From the NCBI RefSeq assembly GCF_012584455.1, contig NZ_JABAEB010000004.1, positions 184,045 through 248,044 on the forward strand: a stretch of DNA of 64,000 bases, in the 5' to 3' direction. Below are positions 54,767 to 63,815 of this stretch, in pieces (within the stretch, counting starts at the first letter, position 1; every line of letters begins with the position of its first letter). The notes under the pieces were generated by a model that ran no database searches, was not told where the DNA came from, and saw only the letters and a list, made by a program, of their open reading frames with translations. Position numbers and translations under genes: made by a program. Origin of the DNA: Shewanella oncorhynchi (GTDB lineage: Bacteria > Pseudomonadota > Gammaproteobacteria > Enterobacterales > Shewanellaceae).

Positions 54767-56335
54767 CTAGCTAATTGCGCCTTTAGATTTGATTTTAAGT
54801 ACGATAATACTGATCACAAATGCCACACTACAAGCCACTAAACCAGCGACAACCGACTCGGTAAATCCAAGTGCCACATAACCCACTAAGCTAATAAACG
54901 CCGCAATGAGTGCATAAGGTAGCTGAGTCACCACATGGTCGATGTGGTGGCAACTGGCGCCCGTAGACGACAAGATAGTCGTGTCGGAAATCGGCGAGCA
55001 ATGATCGCCAAATACAGCACCCGCCAGCACAGAGGCAAGCATAGGCAACATCATGCCAGTGTGACTTCCCATCGCCATATCAGCAGCAATCGGCAACATG
55101 ATCCCGAACGTACCCCAGCTAGTACCAGTTGAGAACGCGGTAATACCTGCTAGCACAAACATTAAGGCGGGTAAAAACGCGAACGGAATATTTCCTGTTG
55201 CTAAACTCGCCATAAACTTACCGGTTTCGAGTTGACCAATCACACCTGCGATTGTCCAAGCAAATAACAGGATGTAAATCGCCGGCAGCATAGAGCGAGC
55301 GCCCTGCACTATACCTTTGACTATCATCAATTTCTCAACGCCTTGCACTAAATTCAATATCAGCGAAACCGCTAGACCAATTAATGCACCAAAGAAAAGT
55401 GATGAACTGACATCGGTTTTCTCAAAAGCAGAAATAATATTAAATTCAATCCCTTCCGCCGCGAGTACTTGAGCGCCACTGTTAATCATGAAATAGAGGG
55501 TTGCAAATACCAACACGGTAATCGGCAGGAACAGACCTAAAATCTTACCGGTTTCGGCTTCAGGTAAATCCGCGTTCGCCCCAGGCGGTAATCCTTTAGA
55601 CTCATCGTATAAATTACCACGTTGGGCATTGAGCTCATGCTCACGCATTGGCCCAACATCTAGTCCCATAAAGACAACAAAAAGTAATAATAACAAGGAG
55701 AAGATTGCGTAAAAGTTCATCGGGATCATTTGAATAAAAATACTCAAATGACCCGTATCAGCAAAACCATGGGCAGTTAATATCCCGCCAATGAGTGCGA
55801 TAATATAAGCGCCCCAGCTCGAAACTGGAGATATAACGCACACAGGCGCCGCAGTAGAATCTAATAAATAAGCTAACTTAGCGCGGGAAACATAATAACG
55901 ATCGGTAACAGGTCGAGCGACCGAACCAACAACTAAACTATTGAAATAATCATCAATAAAAACTACGCAACCTAAAAACATGGTCAATAGTTTAGCGTCA
56001 CGTTTATTACGTATATGTAAACGAGCCCAATCGGCAAAAGCCCGCGCGCTGCCACTTACGGTAATTAACGCTGTGATCATTCCCAGTACAATTAAGAAAC
56101 CGAGAATATATAAGTTCCACGAATTTAGACCTTTATCAGTCCAAAAAAGCCCTTTAACGCCATTAAATACAAACTCACCCGTTGCTAAAGGTGAAAATTG
56201 ATTGAGCAATAAAGCACCAATTAAAATACCTAACCCCAAAGAAAGCAGTACACGGCGAGTCAAGATCGCCAACACGATAGCCACCGCAGGCGGCAACAAG
56301 GAAAGTGCCGAATCGGCATAATTCATAACAGTCAT
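54767..56335 (-). CDS. lysW: NhaC-family transporter, predicted lysine transporter LysW
   Basis: This 522-residue polytopic inner-membrane protein belongs to the NhaC Na+/H+ antiporter-like family, with about twelve helices. Family segments are CVVFIDDYFNSLVVGSVARP near residue 125, DSTAAPVCVISPVSSWGAYI near 160, FSTGTSWGTFGIMLPIAADM near 400, and GDHCSPISDTTILSSTGASC near 440. The mRNA leader is a lysine riboswitch. NhaC-family genes under such riboswitches were predicted by comparative genomics to be lysine transporters (LysW), so lysine uptake is the best guess. The sequence alone would only say antiporter family. Confidence 0.88.
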   Translation of the reverse strand: MTVMNYADSALSLLPPAVAIVLAILTRRVLLSLGLGILIGALLLNQFSPLATGEFVFNGVKGLFWTDKGLNSWNLYILGFLIVLGMITALITVSGSARAFADWARLHIRNKRDAKLLTMFLGCVVFIDDYFNSLVVGSVARPVTDRYYVSRAKLAYLLDSTAAPVCVISPVSSWGAYIIALIGGILTAHGFADTGHLSIFIQMIPMNFYAIFSLLLLLFVVFMGLDVGPMREHELNAQRGNLYDESKGLPPGANADLPEAETGKILGLFLPITVLVFATLYFMINSGAQVLAAEGIEFNIISAFEKTDVSSSLFFGALIGLAVSLILNLVQGVEKLMIVKGIVQGARSMLPAIYILLFAWTIAGVIGQLETGKFMASLATGNIPFAFLPALMFVLAGITAFSTGTSWGTFGIMLPIAADMAMGSHTGMMLPMLASVLAGAVFGDHCSPISDTTILSSTGASCHHIDHVVTQLPYALIAAFISLVGYVALGFTESVVAGLVACSVAFVISIIVLKIKSKGAIS

Positions 56336-56414
56336 TGATTATTATCTTCGTTAAATACGAATGGAGGGCGACTGAACTGGTGGGAAAAGGCAATAGATAC
56401 CCAAGGTCACCTGT

Positions 56415-56612
56415 CCTATCAGTAGCGCTCCATAGTAACTATTCCCAATATCCATATCGGAAAATACTATGGCAGTGCTGCACCTATTAGGTACAACCCC
56501 AGCAGTTGATCGTGATAAATCGAACCACTTCGGCACCAAATCCTTTCGCAATCGATCAACGGAATCACCCTACTGATCACTACTAATATTTGGCGCGCCT
56601 CTACTTCTAAGA
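56415..56612 (-). promoter_or_regulatory. lysine riboswitch (L box)
   Basis: On the minus strand the leader shows the conserved elements in order: AGAAGTAGAGGCGCG at the 5' end (about 56594-56608), GCGAAAGGAT followed by GTGCCGAAG in the middle, the GTACCTAATAGGTGC hairpin, and AGCGCTACTGAT at the 3' end (56418-56429). AGTAG near the start pairs with CTACT at the end to close P1. The riboswitch ends about 80 nt before the NhaC-family gene. Excess lysine should reduce expression. Confidence 0.9.
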
Positions 56613-56636
56613 ACGCCCTTGCACGGGCGTGAGGCA

Positions 56637-56682
56637 CATAAAAACATAAGCGGCTTAGCAGATGCTACCGCAAAGCCACTTA
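56637..56682 (-). terminator. terminator of etfBA
   Basis: Read on the minus strand, TAAGTGGCTT (from 56673-56682) pairs with AAGCCGCTTA (from 56647-56656) with one G-U pair, followed by TGTTTTTATG. Confidence 0.75.
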
Positions 56683-56706
56683 ATGTGACCTAGATCACAG
56701 ATAAAA

Positions 56707-57633
56707 TCAACTGAGACTTGTAATCAGCTCAGGAACCACCTCAAACAGATCTGCAACGAGTCCATAATCGGCTACTTGAAAAATCGGCGCTTCAGGATCT
56801 TTGTTGATTGCAACGATGACTTTAGCGTCTTTCATGCCGGCTAAATGTTGAATCGCGCCAGAAATACCGACGGCAATATACAAGTTTGGCGCAACGATTT
56901 TACCGGTTTGACCCACTTGTAAATCGTTAGGCACAAAACCTGCGTCAACTGCAGCGCGTGATGCGCCAACCGCAGCACCAAGCTTGTCAGCAAGTTGTTC
57001 TAACATGCCGAAGTTTTCACCACTGCCCATACCACGGCCGCCAGAAACGATAATGCCAGCATTGCCTAACTCTGGACGGGCAGAAACTGTCAGCGATTGA
57101 GAAACAAACTGAGTTCTCGCTTCAAACACTTTATCAAGTGTCGTCACAGCCGCACTGTTACCTTCTGGCGCAGCGTCAAACGCACTGGCGCGCACTGTCA
57201 TCACTTTAATGGCATCATGGCTTTGCACTGTCGCTAAGGCATTACCCGCATACACAGGGCGCACAAAGGTGTCCGCATTGACGACGGTAATAACTTCTGA
57301 GATTTGCGCTACATCTAATAAAGCCGCCACGCGCGGAAGCGTGTCCTTACCTAAACTTGAAGCCGAGGCCAGAATGTGACCATAGTTTGGCGCTAAGTCC
57401 ACCAGCAATTTGGCAAAATTTTCCGCTAAATGCGCTTCATACACGCTGGCATCGGCAACGAGTACTTGGCTAACGCCTTGTAGTGCCTGTGCCGCTTGGA
57501 CAACCGCGCCACATTGGTGACCCGCAACTAAGACATGTACTTCATCGCCTATGGCACGGGCAGCGGTAACAATTTTTGCCGTATCGAGTTTCAGTGCTGC
57601 ATTATCATGTTCAGCTAATACTAAAATGGCCAT
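56707..57633 (-). CDS. etfA: electron transfer flavoprotein alpha subunit
   Basis: This 308-residue subunit of ETF binds FAD through its C-terminal domain (IIVSGGRGMGSGENFGMLEQ near residue 195; IYIAVGISGAIQHLAGMKDA-type segment near 250; the final NKDPEAPIFQVADYGLVADL). ETF takes electrons from acyl-CoA dehydrogenases such as LiuA and hands them to ETF-quinone oxidoreductase. The start is immediately after the etfB stop. A terminator follows. Confidence 0.96.
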   Translation of the reverse strand: MAILVLAEHDNAALKLDTAKIVTAARAIGDEVHVLVAGHQCGAVVQAAQALQGVSQVLVADASVYEAHLAENFAKLLVDLAPNYGHILASASSLGKDTLPRVAALLDVAQISEVITVVNADTFVRPVYAGNALATVQSHDAIKVMTVRASAFDAAPEGNSAAVTTLDKVFEARTQFVSQSLTVSARPELGNAGIIVSGGRGMGSGENFGMLEQLADKLGAAVGASRAAVDAGFVPNDLQVGQTGKIVAPNLYIAVGISGAIQHLAGMKDAKVIVAINKDPEAPIFQVADYGLVADLFEVVPELITSLS

Positions 57634-58383
57634 TTAGATCACCTTCGCTTCATTTTTTAACTTTTCAACTAGCTCAGCTACCGACGCTACCATGATGCCC
57701 GCTTTACGTTCAGCTGGCGGAGTGACCTTCACAATCGTTTGGTGACTCTTTAACGTCACGCCTAAGTCTGCCACAGTAAATACTTCTAATGGCTTACGCT
57801 TGGCTTTCATTATGTTAGGCAATGAAGCGTAACGGGGTTCGTTCAAACGTAAATCGGCGGTCACAACAGCAGGTAAAGGCAGTTTAAGAGTTTGCATGCC
57901 GCCGTCAATTTCACGGGTGACTTGTAATGTATTCGCTTCTAATTTGATTTCTGAAGCAAAGGTCGCCTGTGGCATATCCATTAACGCGGCAAACATTTGG
58001 CCAGTTTGGTTATTATCACCATCGATGGATTGCTTACCAAAAATCACCAGCTCTGCTTGTTCTTTGTCTTGTACCGCTTTGAGCAATTTGGCGATAGACA
58101 CTGGCACGAGCTCTTCTTCAGTATCGATATGAATTGCACGATCTGCGCCTAATGCAAGCGCGGTACGCAGTTGTTCTTGCACGGCTTTATTACCAATACT
58201 GACAACAACCACTTCAGTAGCGCTACCCGCTTCTTTTAAACGAACCGCTTCTTCTACTGCGATTTCACAAAAAGGGTTCAACGCCATTTTTAGGTTTGCA
58301 GTGTCAACACTTGTATTGTCAGCTTTGACCCTGACCTTCACATTGGCATCAACAACGCGCTTAACGGGCACCAATACTTTCAT
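57634..58383 (-). CDS. etfB: electron transfer flavoprotein beta subunit
   Basis: This 249-residue subunit pairs with EtfA. The N-terminal [20 protein letters not shown], the segment [32 protein letters not shown], and the signature [18 protein letters not shown] (AMP-binding region) are standard. AGGAAGG precedes the ATG. It is the first gene of etfBA and is divergent from hns. Confidence 0.96.
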   Translation of the reverse strand: MKVLVPVKRVVDANVKVRVKADNTSVDTANLKMALNPFCEIAVEEAVRLKEAGSATEVVVVSIGNKAVQEQLRTALALGADRAIHIDTEEELVPVSIAKLLKAVQDKEQAELVIFGKQSIDGDNNQTGQMFAALMDMPQATFASEIKLEANTLQVTREIDGGMQTLKLPLPAVVTADLRLNEPRYASLPNIMKAKRKPLEVFTVADLGVTLKSHQTIVKVTPPAERKAGIMVASVAELVEKLKNEAKVI

Positions 58384-58693
58384 AGGGTTTCCTTCCTACA
58401 CTTTCATGTACATGGACAAAACATTGGTTAATACCAATGCAGGATAGAGCAACTTTACGTCCTGTTAACGTTAACGTCAACCAAAGTCAAACGCCTGTTT
58501 GTATTTTTTAATCCGCTGCAACGGCCACTTTTTTGGACACTTATTTGAGGGAATAAGAAAAGTTCAAAAAATAAATAATATTTAATTTCCTTAAAACGCA
58601 TAATTTTATTTGATTCGAGCTATATTAGTTTCTATCATTTAGGTGTTGTTCACCATTATCCTGTATTAAAAATAGAGTGGGACGAAAATAGAT
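58384..58693. other. divergent etfB/hns control region
   Basis: About 310 bp, becoming AT-rich towards hns. It must hold promoters in both directions. H-NS genes are usually autorepressed through such AT-rich DNA, but I could not choose specific boxes. Confidence 0.45.
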
Positions 58694-59086
58694 ATGAGCG
58701 AATTTTTAGAGATATTAACTCACGGCCGTCGTTTTAAAGCTGCAGTAAAAGAACTTAGCGTTGAAGAGTTACGTGATTTAGCCGACAAATTAGATAAAAT
58801 TTTAGTAGAACGCGAGTCTATGGCTGAGGAAGAAGAACAAGCCATGGCAGCTCGTAATGCTAAGATTGAAGAAATCCGTCAGCAAATGGAAGCCGTTGGT
58901 TTATCAATTGATGACTTAGGTGGCGTAGCTGTTAAAGCTGCTGCAAAGAAACGCGCTCCTCGTCCAGCCAAATACCAAATTGAAGTTGACGGTGAAATGG
59001 TTCAATGGACTGGCCAAGGCCGTATGCCTACCGTATTTAAGAACGAGATCAACAAAGGTCGTTCTATGGAAGATTTCTTAATCTAA
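58694..59086 (+). CDS. hns: nucleoid protein H-NS
   Basis: This 130-residue protein has an N-terminal coiled-coil oligomerisation region (about 1-65, including LTHGRRFKAAVKELSVEELR) and a C-terminal DNA-binding domain (about 95-130). The core motif is QGRMP in WTGQGRMPTVFKNEINKG, the AT-hook-like loop that inserts in AT-rich minor grooves. The length is close to E. coli H-NS (137). It is a likely repressor of the AT-rich protease promoters in this window, by inference only. It has its own terminator. Confidence 0.96.
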   Translation: MSEFLEILTHGRRFKAAVKELSVEELRDLADKLDKILVERESMAEEEEQAMAARNAKIEEIRQQMEAVGLSIDDLGGVAVKAAAKKRAPRPAKYQIEVDGEMVQWTGQGRMPTVFKNEINKGRSMEDFLI

Positions 59087-59130
59087 TCCAACCAAGTGTG
59101 ATGGCACTAATTGCCAACACAAGTTTGCAT

Positions 59131-59160
59131 AAAAGCTCGCATTAGTTGCGAGCTTTTTTA
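59131..59160 (+). terminator. terminator of hns
   Basis: AAAAGCTCGCA (59131-59141), loop TTAGT, TGCGAGCTTTT (59147-59157), then T-run. Confidence 0.92.
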
Positions 59161-59301
59161 TATCCATCAATCGTTTCAAACTTAAACAACAGCCGTTAAT
59201 TCTGTACCTCACTCCCGCTCAAATTACGTTACAATTCAGCCTTAGTATTTACATCTGCTTTCAGTTACTCTTTGTTCACCCTCACTCGATTGAATAAAAT
59301 A

Positions 59302-62300
59302 ATGCAGATAAACAATAAGATAATGATAAGCTGCAGCATAATCGCTAGCTTAGTATCACAAACAACATTTGCCCAACTCAATACTGGAACAACATCCAGT
59401 AAACTCACTGCATTTACCCATGCTGAATTAATTATTGCACCGGGAAAGCGTTTAAGCGATGCCACTTTATTAATTGAAAATAATCGAATTAAAGCCATTA
59501 TTGAGCACAACGACATTCCCGCTGGCGCATTTAGAATCGATTTGAGTGGTTATACAATTTATCCCGGATTTATCGATCCTTTTACTGATTATGGGATTGA
59601 GTTCGAATATCCCAAACTAAAGCTCACTCGCCCCGTCTATGATATAAAACGTATCGGTGGTAATGCGGAAAATGGTGCAATTCATTCTGAAAAAGAATGG
59701 TTTAATTACGTTTACCCCAATAAAGAACGCGCAAAAGAGTGGATTAATAATGGTTTCACCAGTGTGCAAAGTAGCAAACTCGACGGTATCTTCCGTGGGA
59801 CGGGTGTCAGCCTTTCATTAGCAGACAAAACGGCTAATGAAGTGATTTATCGCGCCCGCAGTCAACCTTTTATGGCATTTGATAAAGGTTCGTCTGAACA
59901 AGATTATCCCTCATCATTAATGGGCAGCATTGCACTTATTAGGCAAACCTTTGCCGATGCAAATTGGTATAACCAAAATAAAAACAAACCTGCCAATGGC
60001 GCAATAAACAATCAAGTCGAATTTAATATTGCCTTTGAGCGTTTAGATAATTTAGCCGATAAGCAAATTATCTTTGAAACCAAAAATCTCAACGACCAAT
60101 TACGTGCAGCCCATTTACTCAAAGAACATAAACTGCCAGCCAACCTACTTGGTAATGGTCAAGAATACTCACGCATCAATGAGTTAAAGGCGCTGAACTA
60201 TCCGTTGATCTTGCCTTTAAACTATCCGCAGGCACCCGATGTCGGCACAGATGACGCTGATCGTGAAGTATCACTGGCGGATTTAAGACAGTGGGAACGT
60301 GCACCAACCAACCCTGCGGCGGTAGCTAACGCAGGTATCCCCTTTGCGTTAACGCAATTTGGGATTAAGACTGATGCCTTCTGGCCACGCCTACGCCAGG
60401 CTATTGCCCAAGGTTTAAGTGAAGAAAACGCTCTCGCGGCACTCACCACCCAAGCCGCAGAGATGACAGGTACCGCCGACTTTACCGGTAAACTCGCGCC
60501 CGGTTATATGGCTGACTTTGTTATCACTAAAGGCAATATTTTTAAAGATGGCCAGATCTACAGTGTTTGGTTGCAAGGTCAGGAGCAAAGTCTGCGCTCA
60601 CTTCCCCAAGCACGATTACTGGGAGATTACCAATTAAGCCTCAATAACCTCACGCTAGATTTATCGCTACATGATGAAAGTAAAAGTGATAAACCCAACA
60701 TCCAAGGCAATTTAAGCAGTGGCGAACAAAGTATCTCACTCACTCAACTTAAATTAGATGATAACGGAAGATTGAGCTTTACTGCCAATTTGAGCGCCGC
60801 AGGCATTAACGGCCTTAGCCGCTTTACGCTGTGGATAGCCGATGACGGCATTCAAGGTCGTATGGTCGATGCAAAAAGTCGCACTACAAATGTTGCTGGT
60901 GTCGCTTTAACTCAAACTGCAAAGCTCAAAAAAGCAGACCAAACAAGCAATCATGCTCCCAAGAATGAAGCCAACACGAGCCTACTGAGTCACCTCACCT
61001 TCCCTAACGTCGCTTACGGACTGAGCAAAGCCCCTAATGTTGAGAAGCTACACATCAAAAATGCCACCCTGTGGACATCGGATAAACAAGGCATTCTCGA
61101 ACATGCTGATCTCTTGATGGCCAATGGCCGCATCGAAAAAATTGGCCAACAATTAAGTACGCCATCAGGTTATCAAGTCCTCGATGCAACGGGTAAACAC
61201 CTCACCGCCGGCATAGTCGATGAACACTCGCATATCGCCATTAATGGCGGTACTAACGAAGGAACAGACGCAGTAACCTCTGAAGTACGCATTGGCGATA
61301 TTATTAATCCCGACGATATTTCAATCTATCGTGCCTTAGCGGGCGGCGTCACCAGCGCGCAATTACTCCACGGTAGCGCCAACCCTATCGGTGGCCAATC
61401 ACAACTGATCAAAATGAAATGGGGGGAGCCAGCTGAACAACTCAAATTTGTTAACGCGCCCGCCAGTATCAAATTTGCTTTAGGTGAAAACGTCAAACAG
61501 AGTAACTGGGGTGAGAAATTTGTTCAGCGCTTCCCCCAGACTCGCATGGGAGTCAAAGCCTTATTTGAAGAAACCTTCAACGCTGCTATCACCTATGAAA
61601 AGGCGTTAAAAACCTATGATAATCTGCGCTCCAGCGATAAAAAGAAAACCGTCGCCCCGCGTCCAAGTTATCGTCTGCAGGCGGTCGCCGAAGTATTAAA
61701 CCAGCAACGCGACGTACATATTCATTCCTATGTGCAGTCAGAAATCCTGATGTTTATCCGCTTAGCCGAGGCCTATCACTTTAAAGTTCAAACCTTTACC
61801 CATGTGCTCGAAGGTTACAAAGTGGCGAGTGAACTAGCTACCCATGGTGCTGGCGCATCGACCTTTGCCGATTGGTGGGCCTATAAGTTTGAGGTGTATG
61901 ATGCGATTCCGCAAAACGCGTGCCTGATGCGAAACAAGGGGGTGACCACCAGCATTAACTCAGACGATTATGAAATGCAGCGCAGACTCAACCAAGAAGC
62001 GGCTAAGTCTATGATGTATTGCAATATGTCGAAGGAAGACGCTTGGAACATGGTTACTATCAATCCAGCCAAACAATTAAGAGTCGATGAATTTGTGGGT
62101 TCACTCACCCCAGGCAAAATGGCCGATATCGTACTCTGGAACGCAGAGCCTCTGTCTATTTACGCCAAAGTGACGCAGGCATGGGTTGAAGGAAAACGCT
62201 ATTTTGACCGCGACCAAGACCAAGTTGCCCAGCAAGCTGTGGTGAACGAGCGAGCCGCACTTATCCAAAAAATTCTCAGCAGTGATGACCAAACTAAAGC

Positions 62301-62391
62301 GGGTGAAAAAGTCACGCCACTCAACGAGCCACAGTGGCACTGCGATACCCACTATCAGGCATGGGGCCACGCTCATGAGGGAGCCAAATAA
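59302..62391 (+). CDS. secreted tandem amidohydrolase-family protein (first half degenerate)
   Basis: This protein of about 1029 residues has a signal peptide ending TTFA. It contains two amidohydrolase-like units. The first (about 35-440) has the entry strand GYTIYPGFIDPFTDYGIEFE, where the HxH metal motif has become PFTDY. The second (about 590-1015) keeps it in GIVDEHSHIAINGGTNEG. Later features include HIHSYVQSEI, TFTHVLEGYKVA and SINSDDYEMQRRLNQEA with the metal-binding Asp. It resembles imidazolonepropionase-like exported amidohydrolases. ATG 59302 gives a sensible signal peptide, but no start has a good ribosome site. The stop overlaps the next start by one base. Confidence 0.85.
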   Translation: MQINNKIMISCSIIASLVSQTTFAQLNTGTTSSKLTAFTHAELIIAPGKRLSDATLLIENNRIKAIIEHNDIPAGAFRIDLSGYTIYPGFIDPFTDYGIEFEYPKLKLTRPVYDIKRIGGNAENGAIHSEKEWFNYVYPNKERAKEWINNGFTSVQSSKLDGIFRGTGVSLSLADKTANEVIYRARSQPFMAFDKGSSEQDYPSSLMGSIALIRQTFADANWYNQNKNKPANGAINNQVEFNIAFERLDNLADKQIIFETKNLNDQLRAAHLLKEHKLPANLLGNGQEYSRINELKALNYPLILPLNYPQAPDVGTDDADREVSLADLRQWERAPTNPAAVANAGIPFALTQFGIKTDAFWPRLRQAIAQGLSEENALAALTTQAAEMTGTADFTGKLAPGYMADFVITKGNIFKDGQIYSVWLQGQEQSLRSLPQARLLGDYQLSLNNLTLDLSLHDESKSDKPNIQGNLSSGEQSISLTQLKLDDNGRLSFTANLSAAGINGLSRFTLWIADDGIQGRMVDAKSRTTNVAGVALTQTAKLKKADQTSNHAPKNEANTSLLSHLTFPNVAYGLSKAPNVEKLHIKNATLWTSDKQGILEHADLLMANGRIEKIGQQLSTPSGYQVLDATGKHLTAGIVDEHSHIAINGGTNEGTDAVTSEVRIGDIINPDDISIYRALAGGVTSAQLLHGSANPIGGQSQLIKMKWGEPAEQLKFVNAPASIKFALGENVKQSNWGEKFVQRFPQTRMGVKALFEETFNAAITYEKALKTYDNLRSSDKKKTVAPRPSYRLQAVAEVLNQQRDVHIHSYVQSEILMFIRLAEAYHFKVQTFTHVLEGYKVASELATHGAGASTFADWWAYKFEVYDAIPQNACLMRNKGVTTSINSDDYEMQRRLNQEAAKSMMYCNMSKEDAWNMVTINPAKQLRVDEFVGSLTPGKMADIVLWNAEPLSIYAKVTQAWVEGKRYFDRDQDQVAQQAVVNERAALIQKILSSDDQTKAGEKVTPLNEPQWHCDTHYQAWGHAHEGAK

Positions 62392-63737
62392 TGCAACATT
62401 TATCTAAAACCGTTTTGTTTGTGGCGCTACTCGGCGCAATTTGCATCACGCAGGCCCCAGTTATGGCAAATGATATCGTACCTACGCCTAAACAAAGCCG
62501 CAGCGTACTGATTAAAAACGCCACTGTGCACACAGTCACTCAAGGCGTGCTCAGCAACACAGACGTCTTAATTGAAAATGGCAAGATCACGGCCGTTGGG
62601 CCTCAACTGACCAGCCAAATCAACAATGCAACCACAGAAAGCAGTGACACTCAAATCGTCGATGCCAGCGGTAAACATTTATATCCGGGCTTAATCGCCC
62701 TAGACACCAGTTTAGGCTTAGTCGAAATTGAAATGAGCCGCCCAACGGTTGATAACGCCGAGGTAGGTTATATCAATCCGCAGATCAGCACGGCCACAGC
62801 TTACAATGCGGATTCGGAGCTCATCCCTACCATACGTTACAACGGCATTACCCACGCACAAATCGTCCCGAGCGGTGATGGATTAGCTGGACAATCGGTA
62901 CTGGTGGATCTCGATGCATGGACGATTGAAGATGCGCTGACGCCAAGTGCTGGACAGTTCCATGTCTATTGGCCGCAAATCAAACGCATGCCAGAAGATG
63001 AAAAAGAGAAAGCCAAGGCCATCGAGAAAAATCAGCAGGCGATCGACAAGCTCAATATCGCCTTTGAAGATGGCTATCGCTATTTCTTAAGTGATAAGGC
63101 CAACGGCAAAGACAAAAACCAGGATGAAGATCCACAGTCCGCGACCAACGACCTGCGCTGGCAGGCTATGCTGCCGCTATACCAAGGCAAAGCGACACTG
63201 TTTGCCCATGCCGACAGTGTTGGCCAAATTGAGCAAGTGATCGCCTTGACGAAAAAATACCAATTCAAACTGGTAATTGTCGGCGGATACGATGCATGGC
63301 GTTTGGACTCAAGCCTAAGGGAAGTTAAGGCTGGAGTCATTTACCCTCATACCTTGAGTCTGCCTAAACGTAAAGATGAGCCAGTCGATTTACCCTTTAA
63401 GATCCCATCTTTACTCGCCAATGCAGGTATTCCCTTCGCCCTTGGGTTCTCATCGGACTGGAATAGCCGTAACCTCCCCTACGCCGCAGGTTACAGCGCC
63501 GCCTATGGTTTAACGCCTGAACAAGCACTTAAGTCCATCACCTTAGATGCCGCAAAACTGTTAGGTGTGGAGGATTTAGGTGCGATAGCGGTGGGATACC
63601 AAGGCAGTGTCGTGCTGTCAGAGGGGGACATTCTCGACCCTATGACCAATAAAATTGAGGCAATCTGGATTGAAGGACGGCAGATAGATCTGAATAATCG
63701 CCATCAGCAGCTTTATCAAAAGTACCTTAAGCGGTAG
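62391..63737 (+). CDS. secreted amidohydrolase-family protein lacking the HxH motif
   Basis: This 448-residue protein has a signal peptide ending VMA. It has the beta-sandwich entry (SVLIKNATVHTVTQGVLSNT) and the barrel start LYPGLIALDTSLGLVEIEMS, where metal-dependent relatives have GxxDxHxH. The C-terminal closing strands GVEDLGAIAVGYQGSVVLSE and EAIWIEGRQIDL are intact. It closely parallels the first half of the preceding protein, including NAGIPFALGFSSDWNSRNLP near residue 345. It is translated from an overlapping TAATG and probably acts with its neighbour as a non-catalytic or altered subunit. Confidence 0.84.
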   Translation: MQHLSKTVLFVALLGAICITQAPVMANDIVPTPKQSRSVLIKNATVHTVTQGVLSNTDVLIENGKITAVGPQLTSQINNATTESSDTQIVDASGKHLYPGLIALDTSLGLVEIEMSRPTVDNAEVGYINPQISTATAYNADSELIPTIRYNGITHAQIVPSGDGLAGQSVLVDLDAWTIEDALTPSAGQFHVYWPQIKRMPEDEKEKAKAIEKNQQAIDKLNIAFEDGYRYFLSDKANGKDKNQDEDPQSATNDLRWQAMLPLYQGKATLFAHADSVGQIEQVIALTKKYQFKLVIVGGYDAWRLDSSLREVKAGVIYPHTLSLPKRKDEPVDLPFKIPSLLANAGIPFALGFSSDWNSRNLPYAAGYSAAYGLTPEQALKSITLDAAKLLGVEDLGAIAVGYQGSVVLSEGDILDPMTNKIEAIWIEGRQIDLNNRHQQLYQKYLKR

Positions 63738-63765
63738 AATTTACTCAGATAATAATATCGCATCG

Positions 63766-63794
63766 GCGCAGCCTACCAAGGCTGCGCAGTTTTC
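63766..63794 (+). terminator. terminator after the amidohydrolase pair
   Basis: GCGCAGCC (63766-63773), loop TACCAA, GGCTGCGC (63780-63787), then AGTTTTCT. Confidence 0.75.
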
Positions 63795-63815
63795 TCCTCA
63801 ACCTCAGGTCAAACC

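Noticed and set aside
56613..56630. ACGCCC-N6-GGGCGT hairpin as the etfBA terminator
   Set aside because: It lacks a T-run on the minus strand and touches the riboswitch start; the stem at 56647-56682 with a following T-run is the better terminator.
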